Positions 1 through 9,382 are shown, counted from the first letter of the stretch. The stretch is 64,000 nt of DNA from Bog-756 sp963727075 (GCA_963727075.1 CAVSET010000006.1:1736001-1800000), one strand, 5' to 3'. The notes: a model not told the origin generated them from the sequence alone. Translations and numbers: made by a program.

Positions 1-63
1 CGCCTGGGCGAACGAGGCGACCGACACCGGCCGGACGGTGCGTTCTGGCCCGTGGGCGCTCAC
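1..63 (-). CDS. Thiolase-like (lipid-transfer family) protein, N-terminal 21 codons only
   Basis: A GTG start at 61-63 overlaps the TGA of the upstream DUF35 gene by 4 bp (GTGA), and the frame stays open to the window edge. The 21 visible residues contain VSVASFAQA, which resembles the first beta strand of SCP-x/thiolase-fold acetyl-CoA acetyltransferases. DUF35 genes are habitually followed by such thiolases, so context supports the call more than the short peptide does. The rest of the gene lies outside the window. Confidence 0.45.
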   Translation of the reverse strand, partial: MSAHGPERTVRPVSVASFAQA

Positions 64-572
64 AGGTACTCCTTGAAGGTTTCGTAGTCGGCGTCCGGTT
101 CGCCGTTCGGCCGGAAGTACCTGACCGACGCCAGCGACGGGGTGAGCTGGTCGGGCTCCACCCAGACGGCTTCGACGCGCATCCCCATGCGGATCTGGTC
201 GGTCGGCACCTCTTGGATGAGTCCCATGAACGAGAGATTGGCCCCGTCCAGGAGGACCTGGGCGCAGATGTAGGGGATCTCGATGGACTGCCCGGCGAAG
301 GGGACGTTGACCACGCAGTAGGTGGTCACCGTGCCGACGTTGGCCAGCTCGACGTCCTCGGTGGTGGGCACGCCGTCGGTCGGGCACGATCCTCGCGACG
401 GCACGTAGACCTTGCCGCAGACCGGGCAGCGCTGGCCCATGAACTTGCCCTGCTCGAGGCCGCGCAGGAAGCGGGACTGGGCCACCCCGGGGGTGAAGTC
501 GTAGTCGAGACGGATGGGCGTGGCCAGGGTGGTCACCGGGCCCACCTCCTCGGTAGCCGGGTCGCCGGTCAC
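60..572 (-). CDS. Zn-ribbon OB-fold protein (DUF35 family)
   Basis: 170 aa. A rubredoxin-like zinc ribbon sits at about residues 49-65 (CPVCGK ... CPTDG), followed by an OB fold to about residue 150. DUF35 proteins pair with thiolase or lipid-transfer partners and are thought to bind acyl-CoA in side-chain or aromatic/steroid degradation. All four Cys ligands are present. The start overlaps the stop of the next upstream gene by 4 bp (ATGA), and the stop overlaps the GTG of a thiolase-like gene, so these three genes are translationally coupled. The exact substrate cannot be told. Confidence 0.85.
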   Translation of the reverse strand: MTGDPATEEVGPVTTLATPIRLDYDFTPGVAQSRFLRGLEQGKFMGQRCPVCGKVYVPSRGSCPTDGVPTTEDVELANVGTVTTYCVVNVPFAGQSIEIPYICAQVLLDGANLSFMGLIQEVPTDQIRMGMRVEAVWVEPDQLTPSLASVRYFRPNGEPDADYETFKEYL

Positions 573-1030
573 CGGCCCGACCCTCCCTCGGGCACGAAGG
601 CCTCGATGTCGGCCATGGACCCCACCCGCTCGCCGGCCGGCCGGAACTTCACCGTGACCCGGTCACCGCGGGTGAGACGGTCCGGGCCGCCGGAGTCGAC
701 CACGTGGAGGAGGGCGGTGTCGGCCCCGTCGAGCCGGATGAGCGCCCAAGCGAAGGGCCTGGTCAGTGGGTGCTTCGCCTGAGGATGGTCCACCCAGGCC
801 CACGACTCGACCGAGCCCCCCGGTCCGACCTCGACCAGTTCGCCGGTGTCCTCGCCGGTGGTCGGGTCGTACTCGGTCGGGGGCACGATGACCGTTCCTC
901 CGGCCCCCCGCACCCCGACGAGCCGACCGTCGCGAAGCCCGGTGAGGAACCCTCCGATGACCGGGCCCACGGAGCGCGAGTACGGATACTCGAGGCGGTG
1001 ATTGGCGTGCAGCGCTTCGTTCTCGGGCAT
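569..1030 (-). CDS. OB-fold DUF35-family protein lacking zinc-ribbon cysteines
   Basis: 153 aa, the first gene of the leftward operon. The order of segments matches the neighbouring DUF35 protein: an N-terminal helix (FLTGLRDGRL), a ribbon region, then an OB fold with FAWALIRLDGAD. At the ribbon position it reads GVRGAGGTVIVPPTEYDP and has no cysteine, so it cannot hold zinc there. Two adjacent DUF35 subunits, one with and one without the metal site, suggest a heteromeric partner for the downstream thiolase. That is inference. A possible TetR-type operator lies 44-57 bp upstream. Confidence 0.75.
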   Translation of the reverse strand: MPENEALHANHRLEYPYSRSVGPVIGGFLTGLRDGRLVGVRGAGGTVIVPPTEYDPTTGEDTGELVEVGPGGSVESWAWVDHPQAKHPLTRPFAWALIRLDGADTALLHVVDSGGPDRLTRGDRVTVKFRPAGERVGSMADIEAFVPEGGSGR

Positions 1031-1073
1031 GCGGGACCTCCCCCAAGGCTGTCAGCCTGACGTCCGGAGAAGT

Positions 1074-1087
1074 AGAACACATTTCAC
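1074..1087. promoter_or_regulatory. Candidate KstR-like (TetR) operator
   Basis: The 14-mer TAGAACACATTTCA matches the KstR consensus TnnAACnnGTTnnA at seven of eight fixed positions. It lies between the divergent DUF35 operon and the sulfatase gene. KstR controls steroid catabolism in actinobacteria, and related TetR proteins use similar sites. One match in one intergenic region can occur by chance. Confidence 0.35.
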
Positions 1088-1146
1088 TTTTAGGCGCCAA
1101 CAGCCGACTCCGGGACCGGCTCGGTCGAGCCGCTACCGTTCAGGCC

Positions 1147-2689
1147 ATGACCGGATCGCAATCGGGGCGCCCCAACATCTTGTTGGTCGTCTCCGACCAG
1201 GAGCGCCAACGGTCCTGGCTCCCGGCGGACGTCTCCCTGCCCTGGCGTGACCGGCTCCGCGCCGAGGGGCTCGAATTCACCCGACTACTTCACCCACTCG
1301 TCGCCCTGTTCGCCCAGCCGGGCCAGCCTGTTCACGGGTCGCTACCTCGAGGGTCATGGGGTGCTCGACAACGTGATCATGCCCGAGCACCAGGAGCTGC
1401 CCACCTCCACGCCGACCTTGGGCTCGCTGCTCGGCACGGCCGGGTACCGCTCGTCCTACATCGGCAAGTGGCACCTCTCCCATTCGCCCACCCCCGACAT
1501 GGAGGCCTACGGCTTCGCCGACTGGGACGGCAACGACCGCCATTTCATGGGGTGGGCCGGCACCGGAGTGCACTTCGACCCCATCATCGCCAGCAATGCC
1601 GCGCACTGGCTCACCGAGAACGCCGGCGAGAACGGGGCCGGGGGGCCCGGTCGGACCGACGCCAGACCGTGGTTCCTCACCGTGGCGCTGGTCAACCCCC
1701 ATGACGTGATGTGGTATCCGGTCGACCAACCCGGTTACCGGGAGCGCCATCCCGAGGAGGTGGACGCCATCCGCTCGGTGCTCGAGTCCGCCGCCTGGAA
1801 GGACGATGACCCTCTGCCGGTCTTCTCCGAACCGTACCCGGAGGTGGTCGACCGGCTGCCCGACAATTTCGAAGACGACCTGCACACCAAGCCGGAGGCC
1901 CACCGGCAGTGGCGCTGGGACCAGCAGCACGGGCTGTGGGGTTACATCGACCCTGACGACACGGCCGCTTGGCTGCGACACCTCGACTACTACGTGCACC
2001 TGCATCGACTGGCCGACCGCAGCCTCGGCACGGTTCTTTCTGCCCTCGAGGCCGCCGGGGCGTGGGAGGACACGGTCGTCATCTTCACCTCCGACCACGG
2101 CGACATGTGCGGCTCCCACGGACTTCGCTCCAAGGGGCCCTTCGTCTACGACGAGATCATGAGAGTCCCCCTCTACGTCAAGGTGCCCGGCGTGACGTCG
2201 GCCAGCACGGTGACCGCCGCCCTGGGCTCGCACGTGGACCTGGCCGCCACCATCTGCTCACTGGCCGGGGTGGACGCCGGTCTCAGCACCCCCACCGTGC
2301 AGGGCACCGATCTCACGCCTGTGCTGGCCGATCCGTCCGCCACCGTCCGGGACCACATCCTCTTCGCTCAGGACTCGGCGCAGACCACCGAGCTCAACAA
2401 GGTCCGCTACGCGCTGCGAGGCTTCTACGACGGTCGAACCAAGTACGCCCGCTACTACGGGGTGGGCGGGGGCAAGCCGTCGACCGGGTTGTGGGGCACG
2501 TCTCCGGGCGAGAAGCTCTTCGGGGCCGATTGCGCCTTCGACGACAACGACCACGAATGGTACGACCACGTCACCGACCCGACCGAGGTCGACAACCTGG
2601 CCAACGACCGGTCCCGCCGCAAGGAGCTGCGCGAGGTCTACGAGCGGATGCTGGCCTACGAGGCCGAGTCCTTCGTCCCGCTGGCCTGA
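1147..2689 (+). CDS. Sulfatase (formylglycine-dependent), frameshifted near 1284
   Basis: Type I sulfatase/alkaline-phosphatase-fold hydrolase of about 514 aa when both frames are joined. The first frame gives RPNILLVVSDQ, the N-terminal metal-binding strand. The second gives CSPSR, the Cys-type site converted to formylglycine, then GKWHL and TSDHGDMCGSHG. The switch lies in GAATTCACCCGACTAC at about 1278-1290, where dropping one base gives a continuous protein. Every catalytic motif is intact, so this is probably a working gene with an inserted base in the record. The substrate (aryl or choline-type sulfate ester) cannot be told. It overlaps the convergent phosphatase gene by 34 bp. Confidence 0.85.
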
Positions 2690-3276
2690 GACGTGGAGCC
2701 GAGGATGGCGCTCAGATGGCCGACCAGACCACGGCAACCCGCCTCCACCAAGGCCACACAGGTGTCGAAATCGGCATCCTCCCCGTAGTAGGGATCGGGC
2801 ACGTCGACCGCCCCGCCGGCCCGGGCGTCGAAGCTCCGCAACAGCACCAAGCGATCATCGTAACGATCGTCGCCGGCGTGGGCCCGGGCCAGACCGGCGA
2901 GCGTCTGCCGGTGGCCACGGTCGAGGCACACCACCAGGTCGGTCGAGGCGAACCACGCCGATTCGAAGCGTCGGGCCCGGTGGCCATGATCGGCATACCC
3001 CCGGCGGGCCAGGGCCGCCCGGGCCCGGTCGTCCATGGGCTCACCGGCGTGCCAGCCCCCGGTCCCCCCGCTCGTCACCCGCAGCCGGTCGCCGAGGATC
3101 GGCCCGTCTGGCATGTTCACGCCGGCAGCCAGGTGCTGCAGCACGACGTCGGCCATGGGCGAGCGGCAGATGTTGCCGGTGCAGACGAAGCAGACATGCA
3201 CGGTCGGGCGACCGACCCCCGGGCTCGGGACGAGTTCGGCCCGGCTCGTCGAATCGGTCACCGGTCCATTGTGCAT
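2656..3276 (-). CDS. Low-molecular-weight protein-tyrosine phosphatase
   Basis: About 206 aa. The P-loop VCTGNICRSP near residue 27 is the Cys-x5-Arg-Ser active site of the LMW-PTP/arsenate-reductase fold, and DPYYG supplies the general-acid Asp near the C-terminus. These cytosolic enzymes dephosphorylate tyrosine residues, or act on small phosphates in some bacteria. The ATG at 3276 is chosen, preceded by GGAGCG. A GTG at 3261 is an alternative. The C-terminal 11 codons run antisense to the end of the sulfatase gene. Confidence 0.85.
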   Translation of the reverse strand: MHNGPVTDSTSRAELVPSPGVGRPTVHVCFVCTGNICRSPMADVVLQHLAAGVNMPDGPILGDRLRVTSGGTGGWHAGEPMDDRARAALARRGYADHGHRARRFESAWFASTDLVVCLDRGHRQTLAGLARAHAGDDRYDDRLVLLRSFDARAGGAVDVPDPYYGEDADFDTCVALVEAGCRGLVGHLSAILGSTSQASGTKDSAS

Positions 3277-3342
3277 CGCTCCGCGGTGGCGCCGATACGC
3301 TTCCCCGGGAGGGCAGCGATCCACACCGCGCCGGGAGGATGA

Positions 3343-3852
3343 ATGGCCGAACAGCAGATTCCCCACCAGATGGGGCACGGAGTCAAGCAGCGCGATCTCA
3401 TCGTCATGTCGTCGGACGAGGTCGAGGCCTTCCTGCACGAGCGCCGGCCCATGACCATGTGCACGCTCAACCACGACGGATCGATCCACGCCGTGGCCAT
3501 GTGGTACGGGTTCCTCGACGGTTCGATCGCCGTCGAGACCAAGGCCAAGGCCCAAAAGGCGGTCAACCTTCGCCGGGACCCCCGGATGACCTGCATGTTC
3601 GAGGACGGCGACTACTACGAGGAGCTGCGCGGCGTCGAGCTGGTCGGCACGGCGGAGATCGTCGAAGACCCGACGCAGATGTGGGAGCTAGGAGTCAACC
3701 TCTTCGAGCGGTACTACGGCGCCTACACCGAAGAGATGCGCCCGTTGGTCGAGACCATGCTCAACAAGCGGATCGTGGCCAAGCTCAACGTCGAGCGGAC
3801 GGTGTCGTGGGACCACCGGAAGCTCGGCCTCCCCACCACCCGTCCCACCTGA
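3343..3852 (+). CDS. PPOX-class F420-dependent or FMN-binding split-barrel protein
   Basis: 169 aa pyridoxamine-5'-phosphate-oxidase-like split barrel. The pattern MTMCTLNHDGSIHAVAMWYGF followed by KAQKAVNLRRDPR is typical of actinobacterial F420-dependent oxidoreductases of the FDOR superfamily. The start is set by GGGAGGATGA directly upstream. The gene is followed 27 bp later by a second member of the superfamily, so the two are likely cotranscribed. Cofactor (F420, FMN or haem) and substrate cannot be assigned. Confidence 0.8.
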   Translation: MAEQQIPHQMGHGVKQRDLIVMSSDEVEAFLHERRPMTMCTLNHDGSIHAVAMWYGFLDGSIAVETKAKAQKAVNLRRDPRMTCMFEDGDYYEELRGVELVGTAEIVEDPTQMWELGVNLFERYYGAYTEEMRPLVETMLNKRIVAKLNVERTVSWDHRKLGLPTTRPT

Positions 3853-3879
3853 TCCGAGGCTCACGACCGGGAGACCGAC

Positions 3880-4338
3880 ATGGCCCGACCCATGAGCGAC
3901 GGCGAGCTCCTGGTCTTCCTCGGCGGGGAGCCCAACCACACGGCCAAGGTGGCCACCACCCGTGCCGACGGCCGGCCCCATGTGGCACCGGTGTGGTTCG
4001 TCCTCGACGCGTCGACCGCGGGGCGGGACCATCCGATCGGCGACATCGTGTTCACTACCGGTGCCCGCACGCTCAAGGGACGGGGCCTGCGTCGTGATCC
4101 GCGGGTATGCCTGTGCGTCGACGACGAGCGCCCGCCGCACTCGTTCGCCGTCATCGAGGGGATCGCCGCCATCAGCGAGGAGCTCGGCGAGGTCCGGCGC
4201 TGGGCCACCGTCATCGGCGGCCGGTACATGGGCGAGGAGAACGCCGAGGCCTTCGGGGCGCGCAACGGCGTCCCCGGTGAGCTGCTGGTCCGGGTGCGGC
4301 CCACCCACATCTCAGCGTCGGCCGGCCTGGCCGACTGA
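3880..4338 (+). CDS. PPOX-class F420-dependent oxidoreductase
   Basis: 152 aa split-barrel protein, second in tandem. ATTRADGRPHVAPVWFVLD is the FDOR signature strand pair, and GARTLKGRGLRRDPRVCLCVDD follows in the usual place. It is only distantly similar to the upstream neighbour, so the pair looks like two subfamilies rather than a recent duplication. A ribosome site GGGAGA precedes the ATG. The start of the SDR gene is 134 bp downstream. Confidence 0.8.
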   Translation: MARPMSDGELLVFLGGEPNHTAKVATTRADGRPHVAPVWFVLDASTAGRDHPIGDIVFTTGARTLKGRGLRRDPRVCLCVDDERPPHSFAVIEGIAAISEELGEVRRWATVIGGRYMGEENAEAFGARNGVPGELLVRVRPTHISASAGLAD

Positions 4339-4472
4339 CCGGCAACGCCGGCTCTGACGGTGGTGCCGGTCGAGAACCACGACGGGGCTTCTGTTGACCC
4401 GACGGAGCGCCGGACGTGGCGCCATCCCGCCCCGGGCTGCTAGCACTGTCGCCGACAAGGAGGGACCGGTCC

Positions 4473-5261
4473 ATGATTCTCGATCGCTTCGCCATGACCG
4501 ACAAGGTGGCCGTCGTCACCGGGGCCGGCCGGGGCATCGGCGCGGCCTGCGCGGTCGGCCTGGCCGAGGCCGGGGCCGACGTCGTGATCTCCGCCCGCAC
4601 TGCCGACCAGCTGGAGGAGGTAGCCGGGCGGATCGAAGCCGCCGGCCGCCGGGCCGTGATCGTGCCGGCCGACCTCAGCGACCTGGAGGCGGTGGCCTCC
4701 CTGGTCGAACGGGCCCGCCAGGGGTTCGGCCGACTCGACCTGGTGGTCAACAACGTGGGTGGGGCCATGCCCCGCCCGTTCATGGACACCTCACCAGGCC
4801 GCTTGGAGCAGGCCTTCCATTTCAACGTGTCGACGGCACACGCCCTGCTCCGACCGGCCGTGCCCCTCATGCTCGAGGGGGGTGGAGGATCGGTGGTCAA
4901 CATCTCCTCCGCCATGGGGCGCCTGTCGGGGCGCGGCTATCTGGCCTACGGCACGGCCAAAGGGGCGCTGGCCCACTACACCAGGCTGGCCGCCGCCGAC
5001 CTCTCCCCCCGGATACGGGTCAACGCCATTGCCGTCGGCTCGGTGGCCACCTCGGCCCTCGACATCGTGATGCAGACCGACGAACTGCGCCAGGCGCTGG
5101 AGGCGGGGACCCCGCTCGGGCGCATCGGCGACCCCGAAGACATCGCCGCCGCCATCGTCTACCTGGCCTCGGAGGCCGGTTCGTACGTCACCGGCAAGAT
5201 CCTCGAAGTCGACGGGGGCATCGAGGCCCCGAACCTCGACATGGGGCTCCCCGACGTCTGA
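4473..5261 (+). CDS. Short-chain dehydrogenase/reductase (SDR)
   Basis: 262 aa classical SDR. It has the nucleotide-binding TGAGRGIG at about residues 15-22, the NNVGG strand-4 motif, catalytic Ser in NISSAMG and YGTAK for the Tyr/Lys pair, and ends with VTGKILEVDGG. Such enzymes oxidise or reduce hydroxyacyl, steroid or aromatic alcohols with NAD(P). The ATG at 4473 follows a strong AAGGAGGG ribosome site, so longer upstream reading is not needed. It is probably in one operon with the DapB-like reductase that starts 43 bp later. Confidence 0.88.
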   Translation: MILDRFAMTDKVAVVTGAGRGIGAACAVGLAEAGADVVISARTADQLEEVAGRIEAAGRRAVIVPADLSDLEAVASLVERARQGFGRLDLVVNNVGGAMPRPFMDTSPGRLEQAFHFNVSTAHALLRPAVPLMLEGGGGSVVNISSAMGRLSGRGYLAYGTAKGALAHYTRLAAADLSPRIRVNAIAVGSVATSALDIVMQTDELRQALEAGTPLGRIGDPEDIAAAIVYLASEAGSYVTGKILEVDGGIEAPNLDMGLPDV

Positions 5262-5304
5262 ACACCCCGAGCCCCGATCACCGAAGCGGCCCGAGGAGGA
5301 CCAC

Positions 5305-6489
5305 ATGACCAAAACGTACCGAGTCGTCGCCTGGAGCACCGGCAACGTCGGCGTGCACGCCATCGCCGGCATCGACGCCCGACCCGATCTCGAGCTGGTC
5401 GGCCTGTGGGTGTCCAATCCCGACAAGGTCGGCCGGGACGCAGGCGAGCTGGCCGGTCTGGGCCGGACCCTCGGGGTGGCCGCCACCAGCGAGGTCGACA
5501 AGCTCTTGGCCCTCGAGCCGGACATCGTGGTGCACACCGCCATGGCCGACCACCGGTTGATGGAAGCGCTCGAGGACCTGGGACGGATCCTCCGGGCCGG
5601 GGTCAACGTGGTCTCGAGCGGGCCGGTCTTCCTGCAGTACCCGTTCGGCGTGGTCGACGACGCGATGATCCGGCCGCTGGAAGAGGCGGCCACCGCCGGC
5701 GGAGTGTCCCTCTTCGTCAACGGGGTCGACCCCGGCTTTGCCAACGATGCCCTTCCGCTGGTGCTGACCGGGGTGAGCGAGCGGATCGACGAGCTGCGGG
5801 TGTCCGAGGTGCTCAACTACAACACCTACAACCAACCGATGGTGATCTTCGACATCATGGGCTTCGGCCGACCGATGGCGGACGTCCCGATGATCCTGCA
5901 GCCGGGGGTGCTGACCATGGCCTGGGGGAGCGTGGTGCGCCAGCTGGCAGCCGGGCTCGACGTCGAGCTCGATTCGGTCGAGGAATGGTACGAGCGTCTC
6001 CCCGCCCCCGACACCTTCGACGTCGACTCGGGGACCATCGAAGCCGGTACCGCCGCCGCCCTGCACTTCGAGGTGCGGGGCATCCGAGACGGTCGGACGG
6101 TCATCGTCCTCGAGCACGTCACCCGGCTGCGCGACGATCTCGCGCCCGATTGGCCCCAGCCGGCCGGTCAGGGCTGCTACCGGATCCAGATCAGCGGCGA
6201 GCCGAACTACACCCTCGACCTCCAACTGGTCGGCAGCAATGGCGATCACAACACCGCGGGCCTGAAGGCCACCGCCATGCGCCTGGTCAACGCCATCCCC
6301 GCCGTGGTGGAGGGTCCGCCCGGCCTGCTCACCGCGCTCGACCTGCCAACTGTCACCGGACGCGGGTTGGTGGCGCGGTCTGAGCTGACGCCACCACCGG
6401 GTGGTCGGCGGCCGAACTCGCTGGATGGGCGGGACCGCCCGAACAGTAGGGTCCGGAGCATGTTTTGTTCCCGCAGTGAAGGACAGTGA
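5305..6489 (+). CDS. NAD(P)-binding DapB-like reductase (dihydrodipicolinate reductase family-like)
   Basis: 394 aa. The N-terminal Rossmann segment VVAWSTGNVGVHAI and the central NGVDPGFANDALPLVL match the actinobacterial family annotated as dihydrodipicolinate reductase-like or NAD(P)H-dependent amine dehydrogenase-like. True DapB is shorter, so lysine synthesis is unlikely. The last ~30 residues (after TPPPGGRRP) are low-complexity and Arg-rich and look like an added tail. The ATG follows GAGGAGGACC. The TGA overlaps the GTG of the ABC exporter. Confidence 0.8.
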   Translation: MTKTYRVVAWSTGNVGVHAIAGIDARPDLELVGLWVSNPDKVGRDAGELAGLGRTLGVAATSEVDKLLALEPDIVVHTAMADHRLMEALEDLGRILRAGVNVVSSGPVFLQYPFGVVDDAMIRPLEEAATAGGVSLFVNGVDPGFANDALPLVLTGVSERIDELRVSEVLNYNTYNQPMVIFDIMGFGRPMADVPMILQPGVLTMAWGSVVRQLAAGLDVELDSVEEWYERLPAPDTFDVDSGTIEAGTAAALHFEVRGIRDGRTVIVLEHVTRLRDDLAPDWPQPAGQGCYRIQISGEPNYTLDLQLVGSNGDHNTAGLKATAMRLVNAIPAVVEGPPGLLTALDLPTVTGRGLVARSELTPPPGGRRPNSLDGRDRPNSRVRSMFCSRSEGQ

Positions 6490-8450
6490 CAGCGGCCCAC
6501 GGCGGCATGGGAGGTGGCCAGTTCGGCGGGGCGCTGCGCTCCCTGCGCCGCGACGACTCGGTGACCCAGCAACGGGTGACCAAGGGGACGGCCCGGCGGA
6601 TGATCAGGTTCGCCCGGCCCTACCGCACCATTCTGGCCTGGTTCCTCGTGCTCGTCGTGGTGGAGGCGGTCATCGGGGTGATCAATCCCCTGCTGTTCCG
6701 CTCGATCATCGACAAGGGCATCCCCCAGCACGACAAGTCCCTGATCATCGGGCTGGCGCTGGTGGCGGCAGTACTGGCCGTCATCGACACCGCGCTGTCC
6801 ATCGCCATCCGCTGGGTATCGGCCAAGGTCGGCGAGGGGCTCATCTTCGACATGCGGTCGAAGGTCTTCGAGCACATCCAGAAGATGCCCATCGCCTTCT
6901 TCACCCGCACCCAGACCGGGGCGCTCATCAGCCGGCTCAACAACGACGTGATCGGGGCGCAACAGGCCTTCACCGACACGTTGTCCTCGGTCGTCTCCAA
7001 CCTCATCAGCGTCGTGCTGGTGCTGGTGGTGATGTTCCTGCTGTCGTGGCAGATCACGGTGATCAGCCTCGTGATCCTGCCCATCTTCGTGTTGCCGGCG
7101 AAGCGGGTAGGACGGCGCCTCTCGTCCATCACCCGCGAGTCCTACAGCCTCAACGCCCAGATGAACAACACCATGACCGAGCGCTTCAACGTGTCGGGGG
7201 CGCTCCTGGTGAAGCTGTTCGGGCGCCCGGCCGACGAGCGCGACGCCTTCGAGTCCAAGGCCGGCCGGGTGCGGGACATCGGCGTGACCCAGGCCATGTA
7301 CGCCCGGTTCTTCATCGCCGCCCTGACGCTCACCGCCGCCCTGGCCACGGCCGTCGTCTATGGCTGGGGTGGTGTCCAGGTGGTGAACGGGAGCCTGCAG
7401 CTCGGGACGGTCGTGGCTCTGGCCGCCTACCTGACCCGGTTGTACGGTCCGCTCACTGCCCTTTCCAACGTGCAGATCGACGTCATGACCGCGCTGGTCT
7501 CCTTCGATCGGGTCTTCGAGGTGCTCGACCTTCCGCCCGCCATCGACGACAAGCCCGACGCCCACCCCGTCCCTCCCGGACCGGCCCGCATCGAGTACGA
7601 CCACGTCAACTTCCGCTACCCGAGGGCTGACGAGGTCTCGCTGGCCTCATTGGAATCGGTGGCCGTCCTCGACCAGACGGTCTCCAACCAGGTGCTCTTC
7701 GACGTCACCTTCACCGCCGAGCCCGGTCAGCTGGTGGCCCTCGTCGGGCCGTCGGGTGCGGGCAAGACCACCATCAGCCATCTGCTCCCCCGCCTCTACG
7801 AGGTCACCTCGGGTGCGATCCGCATCAACGGGCTGGACGTGCGCGACGCCGAGATGGCGTCCCTCACCGCCACCATCGGCGTCGTCACCCAGGACGCACA
7901 CCTCTTCCACGAGACCATCCGGGAGAACCTGCTGTTCGCCAAGCCAGACGCCACCGTCGGGGAGTTGCACGCGGCACTGGCCGGCGCCCAGATCGCCACC
8001 ATGGTCGAGTCCCTTCCCGACGGGATCGACACGGTGGTGGGAGATCGGGGTTACCGCCTCTCCGGCGGGGAGAAGCAGCGGTTGGCCATCGCCCGCATCC
8101 TCCTCAAGTCTCCCCGGGTGGTGGTCCTCGACGAGGCCACCGCCCATCTGGACTCGGAGTCCGAGGCGGCCGTACAGCAGGCCCTGGCCACCGCGCTGGA
8201 GGGCCGCACCTCGCTGGTCATCGCCCACCGGCTGTCCACCGTCCGCGAGGCCGACGTGATCCTGGTGCTCGATGGCGGGCGTGTGGTGGAGCGGGGCAAG
8301 CACGACGACCTTCTCGCCGCCGGCGGCCAGTACGCCGAGCTCTACCGCATCCAGTTCGAGGGCCAGGAGCACTCGGACCCGGCTGATCAGCCCGGCATGG
8401 AGGGTTCGATGGGCCACGCCGTCCCCGGCAGCTACCGTGAGTCCTCATGA
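6486..8450 (+). CDS. ABC exporter, fused permease and ATPase
   Basis: 654 aa half-transporter. An N-terminal membrane domain of six helices spans about residues 40-330. A nucleotide-binding domain follows: Walker A GPSGAGKT near 425, signature LSGGEKQ, Walker B VVVLDEAT and switch VIAHRLST. It should act as a homodimer or paired heterodimer exporting lipids, peptides or drugs. An unusual stretch of about 25 residues (ADEVSLASLESVAVLDQ) is inserted between FRYP and the strand leading to Walker A. GTG at 6486 overlaps the previous stop. The stop overlaps the next gene as ATGA. Confidence 0.9.
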   Translation: MTAAHGGMGGGQFGGALRSLRRDDSVTQQRVTKGTARRMIRFARPYRTILAWFLVLVVVEAVIGVINPLLFRSIIDKGIPQHDKSLIIGLALVAAVLAVIDTALSIAIRWVSAKVGEGLIFDMRSKVFEHIQKMPIAFFTRTQTGALISRLNNDVIGAQQAFTDTLSSVVSNLISVVLVLVVMFLLSWQITVISLVILPIFVLPAKRVGRRLSSITRESYSLNAQMNNTMTERFNVSGALLVKLFGRPADERDAFESKAGRVRDIGVTQAMYARFFIAALTLTAALATAVVYGWGGVQVVNGSLQLGTVVALAAYLTRLYGPLTALSNVQIDVMTALVSFDRVFEVLDLPPAIDDKPDAHPVPPGPARIEYDHVNFRYPRADEVSLASLESVAVLDQTVSNQVLFDVTFTAEPGQLVALVGPSGAGKTTISHLLPRLYEVTSGAIRINGLDVRDAEMASLTATIGVVTQDAHLFHETIRENLLFAKPDATVGELHAALAGAQIATMVESLPDGIDTVVGDRGYRLSGGEKQRLAIARILLKSPRVVVLDEATAHLDSESEAAVQQALATALEGRTSLVIAHRLSTVREADVILVLDGGRVVERGKHDDLLAAGGQYAELYRIQFEGQEHSDPADQPGMEGSMGHAVPGSYRESS

Positions 8451-9382
8451 CCGATATCGGAGTGCAACTGCCCAACTTCTCCGGCGTTGAAGCCGAAGCC
8501 CTCTTCGAGCACACGGCGAACCTGGCCCAGGCGGCCGAGGCAGCCGGATACCACTCGGTGTGGGTCATGGACCACTTCTTCCAGCTCCCACCGCTGGGCG
8601 GTCCCGACCAGCCCATGCTCGAGGCCTACACGCTGCTCGGCGCGCTGGCGGCCCGGACCGAACGGGTGCAGCTCGGCACCCTCGTCACCGGGGTCACCTA
8701 CCGCAACCCCGGCATTCTGGCCAAGATCGTCACCACGCTCGACGTCGTCTCGAAGGGACGGGCCAACCTCGGCATCGGGGCGGCGTGGTACGACGTGGAG
8801 CATAAGGCGCTCGGCGTCGACTACCCGCCCGATGGCGAGCGCCTCGACATGCTCGAGGAGGCCGTGCAGATCTGCCGGGCCATGTTCACCGGTGACGACG
8901 TGAGCTTCGAGGGAGCCCACTTCCGGCTGGACCATGCGCGCAACCTGCCGCGCCCGGTGCAGCCCGGAGGGCCGAAGATCATGATCGGTGGCGGTGGGGA
9001 GAAGCGAACACTGCGGCTGGTGGCCCGCTACGCCGACAAGTGCAACGTCACCGGCGATGTGGCCACCCTGTCCCGCAAGATCGAGGCGGTCCACCGCCAT
9101 TGTGCCGACGTCGGCCGCGACCCCTCGGAGATCGACGTGACCTGGATGACCCCGCTCATTCTGACCACGTCCGACGAGAACACGACCGAGGTCCGGTCCA
9201 TGCTGGCCGCCAGCGCTTCGGCCGACGAGGTCGCCGGGTTCACGGTGGGCCAGCCCCACGAGATCCCGGGCCTGGTGGCCGGGCACATCGATGCGGGCGC
9301 TGACGAGGTGATCTTCAGCTTCGCCTTCGCCGACCCCGACGGCATCGCGGCAGTGGGCGCGGCGTTCGCGGCCGTCCGCTAG
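8447..9382 (+). CDS. LLM-class F420-dependent oxidoreductase
   Basis: 311 aa luciferase-like TIM barrel. IGVQLPNFSGVEAEAL at the N-terminus, VWVMDHFFQL, RVQLGTLVTGVTYRNPGILAK and GIGAAWYDVEH are the standard strands and loops of F420-dependent alkanal/alcohol-type enzymes. It likely oxidises or reduces an organic substrate using coenzyme F420, which Acidimicrobiia make. Overlap of 4 bp with the ABC exporter means the two are coupled, and they may act on the same compound. Confidence 0.88.
   Translation: MTDIGVQLPNFSGVEAEALFEHTANLAQAAEAAGYHSVWVMDHFFQLPPLGGPDQPMLEAYTLLGALAARTERVQLGTLVTGVTYRNPGILAKIVTTLDVVSKGRANLGIGAAWYDVEHKALGVDYPPDGERLDMLEEAVQICRAMFTGDDVSFEGAHFRLDHARNLPRPVQPGGPKIMIGGGGEKRTLRLVARYADKCNVTGDVATLSRKIEAVHRHCADVGRDPSEIDVTWMTPLILTTSDENTTEVRSMLAASASADEVAGFTVGQPHEIPGLVAGHIDAGADEVIFSFAFADPDGIAAVGAAFAAVR

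Noticed and set aside
1277..2233. Long antisense open frame of 318 codons over the sulfatase
   Set aside because: It is the mirror of a GC-rich real gene with motifs on the forward strand, and has no ribosome site or family likeness.
2656..3555. A 299-codon start for the tyrosine phosphatase
   Set aside because: The extra N-terminal residues are low-complexity and run antisense to the PPOX gene; the ATG at 3276 gives the normal family length.
6246..7604. Long antisense open frame of 452 codons over the ABC exporter
   Set aside because: His/Asp/Gly-rich shadow composition with no known motif; the forward frame has complete ABC motifs.
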